Of a stretch of DNA of 27,786 bases, positions 23,102-27,786 are shown piece by piece; position 1 is the first letter of the stretch; each line of letters opens with the position of its first letter. The stretch covers positions 1 through 27,786 of the forward strand of contig JANLTP010000157.1 in NCBI GenBank assembly GCA_031363055.1, in the 5' to 3' direction. The DNA is from JANLTP01 sp031363055. Lineage in GTDB: Bacteria > Pseudomonadota > Gammaproteobacteria > Burkholderiales > Burkholderiaceae_E. Position numbers and translations under genes: made by a program. The notes under the pieces are model-generated. The model was not told the origin of the DNA. It did no database searches and saw only the letters and a program-made list of their open reading frames with translations.

Positions 23102-23986
23102 TCAATGCGAACAATGCCTCGAGATAAACCGCGCTGCTTGCTCAAGTGCTGTGCGCCCCTCTTCGAGCATCGGCCAATACAACTGCCAGACGTGGAACAT
23201 CTGTTTCCAGACAGTCAATTCGCTGTCGACGCCAGCGGCGATGAGTGCCTCGTGCATCAAGGTCGCATCGCCGTAGAAACACTCGTGATCGCCGATCTGG
23301 ATCAAGGTCGGCGGCAAACCCTCCAGCGAGGCGAACAGTGGCGAAACACCGGCGTCGCGTCGATTGATGGTCGGAGCATATCGCGATACGAAGTACTCGA
23401 CGACCTCGCGCGAGAGCATCGGATCGACCGCAGCCAGGCGGTCATAACTGGTGTTCCCGGTGCCGAGATTTACCCAGGGACTGAAGCCCACCAGGCAGCC
23501 GGGCATCGGCAGGCCAGCCGCCTGCGCCTGGGCCAACATCGCAAATCCGAGGCCGCCGCCGGCCGAGTCGCCGGCCACTGCACAGCGACCCGGCGCGTGC
23601 AGCGAGGCGAGCTCACGCCAGGCGGCCAGCGCATCGTCGAGTGCTGCCGGAAACGGTGATTCGGGCGCAAGGCGATAATCGAGGCTGATGACCGTGCCTT
23701 GAATCTCAAGCGCCAGCTTCGCAGCGAGGTGGCGGTGCGAGCGTGGCGAGCCGATGACGTAGCCGCCGCCGTGCAGGTACAACACGATGGGTCCATCGCG
23801 CTCAACGACCAACGTTTCTGCTACAACGCCTGCCAATGTCGATGACGTCTGCGTGACACCCGGCGGAAGCGGAAAGGCCTCGGCGAAGCGGTCGAGCCCT
23901 TTGCGCACGGCAGCCACTGACAGCGCTGCATCAAAGGGCGCGGCGCGAATCAGCCGCAAGACGTTTTGCAACTCGGGTTTATGCAT
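23102..23986 (-). CDS. Alpha/beta-hydrolase esterase (hormone-sensitive-lipase family)
   Basis: The 294-residue protein has the HSL/family IV pattern: oxyanion-hole motif HGGGY (72-76), nucleophile elbow GDSAGG (139-144, Ser141) and the second block SLDYRLAPESPFPAALDD (101-118). The acidic residue lies in IGDHECFYGD (231-240; Glu235 or Asp233), and the catalytic histidine is His265 (FHVWQ). Such enzymes hydrolyse short- to medium-chain esters in the cytoplasm. The ATG is separated from the monooxygenase stop by only 3 nt (TGA-GCG-ATG), and there is no good ribosome-binding site, so translation is probably coupled. That pairing fits hydrolysis of the ester or lactone made by the monooxygenase. 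Confidence 0.94.
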   Translation of the reverse strand: MHKPELQNVLRLIRAAPFDAALSVAAVRKGLDRFAEAFPLPPGVTQTSSTLAGVVAETLVVERDGPIVLYLHGGGYVIGSPRSHRHLAAKLALEIQGTVISLDYRLAPESPFPAALDDALAAWRELASLHAPGRCAVAGDSAGGGLGFAMLAQAQAAGLPMPGCLVGFSPWVNLGTGNTSYDRLAAVDPMLSREVVEYFVSRYAPTINRRDAGVSPLFASLEGLPPTLIQIGDHECFYGDATLMHEALIAAGVDSELTVWKQMFHVWQLYWPMLEEGRTALEQAARFISRHCSH

Positions 23987-23989
23987 CGC

Positions 23990-25447
23990 TCAAACCCGAT
24001 CGAAATGCTCGAGCACCGGGTTGCGCATGTCCGCCTCGAACTTTTCATAGGTCCAGGGCCAGGAAGCGACGTTGCCGTTCTTGTCGACGTACCAACTGCT
24101 GCAGCCGGTCGCCCAGATGGTATCCGGCATCTTGGCCTTGATCGCGTCGTTGAACGCCTTGACCGCCTCCGGCTTGGGCGCGATTTCGGTACAGTTTCCG
24201 GCGCGCAACTCATCGATGAGTTTCATCGCGTAGTTGAACTGGTTCTCCGAGGTCATGAGCCAGGAGAAATTACCGATCGGGCTGTTCGGCCCGCCGATCA
24301 TGAACCAGTTGGGCAGGTTCGCCACGGTGACCCCGAGGTAACCCTGATTGGCCTGCGACCAGAGTTCATCCAGACTGCGGCCGTCGCGCCCAATGACGCG
24401 CATCGGTCGCACGAAGCGGTGCGTATCGAAGCCGGTGGCCAGCACGAGCACATCGAGTTCGTGCAACACCCCGTCGGCGGTGCGCACGCCAGTGGACTCG
24501 ATGCGTTCGATCCGATCGGTGACCAGATGCGCATTCGGTTTCGCGATGGCTTCGTAGAAACGATCTGACATGATGAGCCGTTTACAGCCGACCTTGTAGT
24601 TCGGCCGCAGCTTCTCGCGCAACTGCGGGTCGCGGACGTTGTTCTCCAGATTGTCATGACAGCCCTGCGCCATCTGCGCGTAAGCCTCGGCGTTGGCACC
24701 GACCAGCGCCGCCGCAAAGTTGCTGTTGAACTCGACCGCGAGCCGCGAATACTTGGCGTGCAGCGCCACCGGATCGGCACGATACTGCGCTTTCTTCTCT
24801 TCGGTAATCGGCGGATTCGGCAAGGGCATGATCCATTGCGCCGTTCGTTGAAACAGGCTCAGGTCCGAGACTTCGTCGATGATCGCCGAGGTTATCTGCG
24901 TGGCGGTCGAACCGGTGCCGATAATGCCGACACGCTTGCCTTTCAAGGACAGCGATTGTGGCCAGCGAGCGGTGTGAAACGCGGGGCCTGCAAAACTCGC
25001 GAGACCTGTGATGTCGGGATAAACCGGATGGTGCAATACACCGACCGCGACCAGCACCGCATCGAAGGCGCCTTGCTTGCCCTGTACTGTTTCGAGATGC
25101 CATTGGCTGTCGATGAAGTCAGCCTGAGTTACTTCACTCGAATACTGGATGAACTCATTCAATTGGTATTTTTCGGCGACGCCTTTGAAGTACGCCAGGA
25201 TCTCGGGACCGGGTGAGCAGACATGGCTCCAGTTGGGGTTCGGCTCGAACGAGTAGCGGTACAGATGCGACGGTACGTCGCAGGTCAGCCCCGGGTAGCG
25301 GTTGTCGCGCCAGGTGCCGCCGAGTTCGCTGGCCTTCTCGAATACGGTGACATCGTCGATACCGGCCTCGCGCATTTTGATCAGCGCCAGCAGGCCTGAG
25401 GCGCCAGCACCGATGATCGCAACTCTGAGTTTTCTGGGTGCTGACAT
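23990..25447 (-). CDS. Flavin-containing monooxygenase, Baeyer-Villiger type
   Basis: I chose the ATG at 25447, after which the protein reads MSAPRKLRVAIIGAGASGLLAL; the frame is open to 25555 without a family match. AAGGA lies 11 nt upstream. The 485-residue length is typical. It has an FAD Rossmann motif GAGASG (13-18), GGTWRDNRYPGLTCDVPSHLY (43-63), the Baeyer-Villiger fingerprint FAGPAFHTARWP (152-163), an NADPH Rossmann motif GTGSTA (177-182) and LATGFDTHRFV. Family members insert oxygen next to a ketone, giving an ester or lactone, with NADPH and O2. The esterase gene follows at 3 nt, and an SDR after that. A PucR regulator lies upstream on the same strand. The ketone substrate is unknown. 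Confidence 0.94.
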   Translation of the reverse strand: MSAPRKLRVAIIGAGASGLLALIKMREAGIDDVTVFEKASELGGTWRDNRYPGLTCDVPSHLYRYSFEPNPNWSHVCSPGPEILAYFKGVAEKYQLNEFIQYSSEVTQADFIDSQWHLETVQGKQGAFDAVLVAVGVLHHPVYPDITGLASFAGPAFHTARWPQSLSLKGKRVGIIGTGSTATQITSAIIDEVSDLSLFQRTAQWIMPLPNPPITEEKKAQYRADPVALHAKYSRLAVEFNSNFAAALVGANAEAYAQMAQGCHDNLENNVRDPQLREKLRPNYKVGCKRLIMSDRFYEAIAKPNAHLVTDRIERIESTGVRTADGVLHELDVLVLATGFDTHRFVRPMRVIGRDGRSLDELWSQANQGYLGVTVANLPNWFMIGGPNSPIGNFSWLMTSENQFNYAMKLIDELRAGNCTEIAPKPEAVKAFNDAIKAKMPDTIWATGCSSWYVDKNGNVASWPWTYEKFEADMRNPVLEHFDRV

Positions 25448-25670
25448 GACGGAGCCGTTCCTTTTTGAATTGCGGCGGGCGTGGCCTGCAAATGTGAACC
25501 TAGCATGCAAAAGTAGGCGTGCCTGCGAGAGTCTATCGTAGCGCGACTCGTGCAATCGCCGCGCTTTGGGAGAATGCGCTGGCCGCGTTCGTCAGAGGAT
25601 TGTGTCCGAACGCAAGGCGGCCCTAACCACGCCCGGTTAGTCATTGCTCAGATTCCAGACTTCGAGGTCG

Positions 25671-25702
25671 CCCACTTTCAACGCCCCCCACTTTCAGCGT
25701 CG
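25671..25702. repeat. 16-bp direct repeat spanning the PucR stop codon
   Basis: CCCACTTTCAACGCCC (25671) is followed directly by CCCACTTTCAGCGTCG (25687), 13 of 16 bases identical. On the coding strand the TGA of the PucR gene (25696-25694) lies in the second copy and recurs 16 nt later out of frame. The remaining gap to the monooxygenase start shows no clear terminator. Confidence 0.8.
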
Positions 25703-27007
25703 CCAGCAATCAGCCGCCAGCAGCATCTCGGTCAGATCGCGATAACACTGTCCATCCAGGCCGGTCAATTCCTTGATTCGTTCGAGCCGCGAGTAGACCG
25801 TGTTGGGGTGTTTCTCGAGCGCGCGCGCAGCCTTTTGTACGTTCATATCCGCGTCTGCGACCGCCCGCAAAGTTGCAATCAGCAGACCATCAGCCTTGCT
25901 GTCTGCGCTGACCAATTCGTCCACCCAACGCGGTGTCGCCGACCGAACATAGTCAGCCCCTCGGTGTACCAGCAAGCTGCGAATCGGCAAGCTGCTGAAC
26001 TGGACGACCCGGTTCGATACGCTGGCGAAATCCAGAGCCATCGTCGCCTCATGCAGCGCCCTGGGTACGAACGATGTCGACGGATGATCAGCGCTGACGC
26101 CGATTAATACCGCCGGACCGAGAGCCAGCAGCAGCGGTTGAATTCGGTCGGCTAAACTTCTCTTCTGTTCCGGGGTCCAACCTGACTGGCGTCGCCCGGT
26201 CGATATCACGGCGTTGACGAGATTGTTGCGCACGCCAGCCAGCATTCTGATTTGGGCCGAAGCCATTTGCTCGGTGATCGCGCTGACCATTCGTCGCGCG
26301 CGTTCGTGACTTTCCATCTCCACCGCGTTCGCGGACTGCGCAACGATCACACAATACGATTGTCGCTGCTCAAGATAACCGGCTTGCCGCAATAAGCGCG
26401 CAGCTCGGCCGTCGGATTCGTCATAACCGCTTAGCAAAATACCGAGAAGTTCTGTACGAAGGTCGCCCTCGGCTTGTGCCATGCTGCGGGTATAGGCGAC
26501 ATATTCCGAAGTCGCAATCGAGCTGATGGAGTTGGTGTATTCAATCGCAAAGTCGGCGACGGCAGACACGACCTGGTCGCGGTTTGTCGACACAACGGCC
26601 GTCGCGGCATCACGCAGCCATCGCGAAAAAACTTTTTGACCGCATCGATAGGCGTGTAAGGTTGCCTCCAGCGGAAATCGCTGCTCGGCGCGAAGTCGTG
26701 CGTGGACGCTGATGAACTCGAAATCGCCGACGGTTCCGCCGCCGAACAAACGGCATATTTCTTCGATGTGATCGGACGCGTGTTGCTGCAGGCCAGGCAG
26801 AATCGCCGGATTGTGGGACTGCAAATAGGCCGGCACTTCGGACAGTACGGAATCGCGAAGCGCGATGCCAAGATCTTGCCGCGACTTGTTCAACTCGCTC
26901 CGGGCCTGCGGTACCACGGCCGATTTCGTGAGCCGGGCCAGCACCTGCCTGAGTGGGTCATGATCAAATTCGATCGAACTGGAGAACTGTGAATTGTTTA
27001 CAATCAT
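25694..27007 (-). CDS. PucR-family transcriptional regulator
   Basis: The 437-residue protein has the PucR/CdaR layout: a long N-terminal helical sensory region, a degenerate GGDEF-like middle part (about 200-330), and the C-terminal HTH_30. The HTH reads LIATLRAVADADMNVQKAAR followed by ALEKHPNTVYSRLERIKELTGLD, near residues 378-420, ending a few residues before the stop. Regulators of this type often activate catabolic genes next to them. This one lies directly upstream of the monooxygenase-esterase-SDR set on the same strand (247 bp between stop and start) and is divergent from the YCII-like gene. The ATG at 27007 has a weak ribosome-binding site; no better start is visible. The effector is unknown. 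Confidence 0.92.
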   Translation of the reverse strand: MIVNNSQFSSSIEFDHDPLRQVLARLTKSAVVPQARSELNKSRQDLGIALRDSVLSEVPAYLQSHNPAILPGLQQHASDHIEEICRLFGGGTVGDFEFISVHARLRAEQRFPLEATLHAYRCGQKVFSRWLRDAATAVVSTNRDQVVSAVADFAIEYTNSISSIATSEYVAYTRSMAQAEGDLRTELLGILLSGYDESDGRAARLLRQAGYLEQRQSYCVIVAQSANAVEMESHERARRMVSAITEQMASAQIRMLAGVRNNLVNAVISTGRRQSGWTPEQKRSLADRIQPLLLALGPAVLIGVSADHPSTSFVPRALHEATMALDFASVSNRVVQFSSLPIRSLLVHRGADYVRSATPRWVDELVSADSKADGLLIATLRAVADADMNVQKAARALEKHPNTVYSRLERIKELTGLDGQCYRDLTEMLLAADCWRR

Positions 27008-27114
27008 TTGGTCGTATCCAGGCGTCTTTTACCGTTCTCAGCGTACAAATACGGTGATAACTTCCATGTTAGTCGGGGATGGCGGTCATCTCCGGACTTA
27101 CGGGAGAAATCAGA

Positions 27115-27429
27115 ATGGCCAAGTACTTGTTTGTTTACCATGGCGGCAGCACCCCCAACAGTGCGGCAGAAGGCAAGGCAGTTATGGATGCATGGGGCGC
27201 ATGGTTTGGTTCGTTGGGCGCTGCGATCATTGACGGCGGCAATCCGGTCGGCGAATCGAGCACGGTCAAGTCCGATGGTTCGCTGGCGAGCGGCGGCGGC
27301 TCCAACCCGGCCAGTGGCTACAGCCTGATCGAAGCAGCGAGCCTTGCGGATGCACATCAGAAAGCGCGAGGTTGTCCTCTGCTAAAGGCCGGCGGCTCGG
27401 TCGAAATCGCCCTGGCGATCGATATGTAG
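27115..27429 (+). CDS. YCII-like (DGPF-domain) protein
   Basis: The ATG at 27115 has GGGAG at 8 nt. The 104-residue product begins MAKYLFVYHGGSTPNS and has the YCII-type ferredoxin-like fold pattern: a first beta strand (KYLFVYHGG), a helix with AWGAWFGSLGAAIIDGGNPVG, and ASGYSLIEAASLADAHQKARGCPLLKAGGSVEIALAID at the end. Relatives are small dimeric proteins; some are enzymes, such as muconolactone-like or 5-chlorohydroxyhydroquinone dehydrochlorinases, and others are fused to sigma factors. It is divergent from the PucR gene with 107 bp between, so both may be controlled from that gap. Function uncertain. Confidence 0.85.
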   Translation: MAKYLFVYHGGSTPNSAAEGKAVMDAWGAWFGSLGAAIIDGGNPVGESSTVKSDGSLASGGGSNPASGYSLIEAASLADAHQKARGCPLLKAGGSVEIALAIDM

Positions 27430-27564
27430 TGTCGCAGACGCTGTCGCCGCTACCCTTTCGTGCACGGTTCATCGGAACGGCTAGCGGCCTGACAAGCCGC
27501 ATCACCGTTACGCCTTGCTGCGGCTATGATCTACGGTGAAAATCACAACACCGAGAGGAAATCC

Positions 27565-27786
27565 ATGATCCACGTCATCGCCGTCGTCACTGCCAAACCG
27601 GGCATGCGCGACACTATCCTGACTCACTTCCGTGCCAACGTGCCAGCCGTCAAGGCCGAGGAAGGCTGCATTGAATACGGCGCGACGGTCGATGCCGACC
27701 CGGCCTTGCCGATTCAAACCAAATACGGTTCGGACAGCTTCGTGGTGGTCGAGAAGTGGTCCAGCCTGGAGACACTGAAGGCGCAT
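27565..27786 (+). CDS. Antibiotic biosynthesis monooxygenase (ABM)/putative quinol monooxygenase, 3' end cut by window edge
   Basis: The ATG at 27565 has AGAGG at 7 nt. The 74 visible residues (MIHVIAVVTAKPGMRDTILT, then HFRANVPAVKAEEGCIEYGA and SFVVVEKWSSLETLKAH) match the ABM fold: strand, helix, EEGCIEYG turn and the VVVEKW strand. Complete members have about 95-105 residues, so 20-30 are missing. ABM proteins are small dimers without cofactor; some oxidise quinols, as YgiN does. It lies 135 bp behind the YCII-like gene on the same strand. That gap has only weak inverted repeats and no clear terminator. Confidence 0.9.
   Translation, partial: MIHVIAVVTAKPGMRDTILTHFRANVPAVKAEEGCIEYGATVDADPALPIQTKYGSDSFVVVEKWSSLETLKAH

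Noticed and set aside
27430..27540. Weak inverted repeats (GCGGC/GCCGC; GCCGCA/TGCGGC) after the YCII-like gene
   Set aside because: The arms are 5-6 bp, loops are long or GC-rich and no T-run follows, so a terminator call is not supported.

Overview
The window comes from a GC-rich (visually about 60%), gene-dense chromosome of a Gram-negative, probably soil or aquatic, catabolic proteobacterium. Three Bug/TctC-type periplasmic receptors (one partial, one intact, one decayed), two class III CoA-transferases, a luciferase-like oxidoreductase, a fused indolepyruvate oxidoreductase and a Baeyer-Villiger-type monooxygenase fit Betaproteobacteria (Burkholderiales-like) best. A related gammaproteobacterial lineage cannot be excluded. 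There are no rRNA or tRNA genes, CRISPR arrays, intact insertion sequences or phage genes that I can see.

Layout. 1-1027 (minus): a fumarylacetoacetate-hydrolase-family enzyme followed by the start of a Bug receptor. 1168-2984 (plus): an AAA/DUF4143 ATPase with a C-terminal PD-(D/E)XK nuclease core, then a YdeI/DUF1801-like protein. 3029-6429 (minus): a cupin, an unrecognised 105-residue protein, a class III CoA-transferase and an LLM flavin oxidoreductase. 6502-8426: divergent MATE exporter and MarR regulator sharing a perfect 16-bp palindrome. 8507-9050: decayed Kef-type antiporter. 9251-10486 (plus): second CoA-transferase. 10493-12561: a gene graveyard with a Bug receptor/FAD-hydroxylase chimeric remnant and a DUF222/HNH remnant, plus a secreted protein that seems to have lost its start codon. 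12722-13753: intact Bug receptor. 13811-14638 (minus): lipoprotein with two CHRD domains. 14899-18474: the very large indolepyruvate oxidoreductase. 18641-22239: NarL-type response regulator, hybrid histidine kinase and a lipoprotein, with similar CCCTC/GAGGG hairpins before the first and the last. 22259-27007 (minus): SDR, esterase, BVMO-like monooxygenase and a PucR regulator. 27115-27786: YCII-like protein and the start of a quinol-monooxygenase-like ABM protein.

How the genes work together. The most coherent module is 22259-27007. An SDR (alcohol to ketone), a Baeyer-Villiger monooxygenase (ketone to ester or lactone) and an esterase (ester to acid plus alcohol) form a textbook ketone-cleavage order, with a PucR regulator directly upstream. 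LLM plus CoA-transferase, the second CoA-transferase and the IorAB fusion suggest breakdown of organic acids through CoA thioesters. The two-component pair probably controls itself and possibly the lipoprotein behind it.

The most unusual structural signal is a recurrent one. Short (11-18 bp), two- to three-copy tandem repeats sit on or just behind the stop codons of four unrelated genes (LLM oxidoreductase, IorAB fusion, histidine kinase, PucR). No wholly new multi-gene system is evident. All functional assignments come from reading motifs, not from searches.
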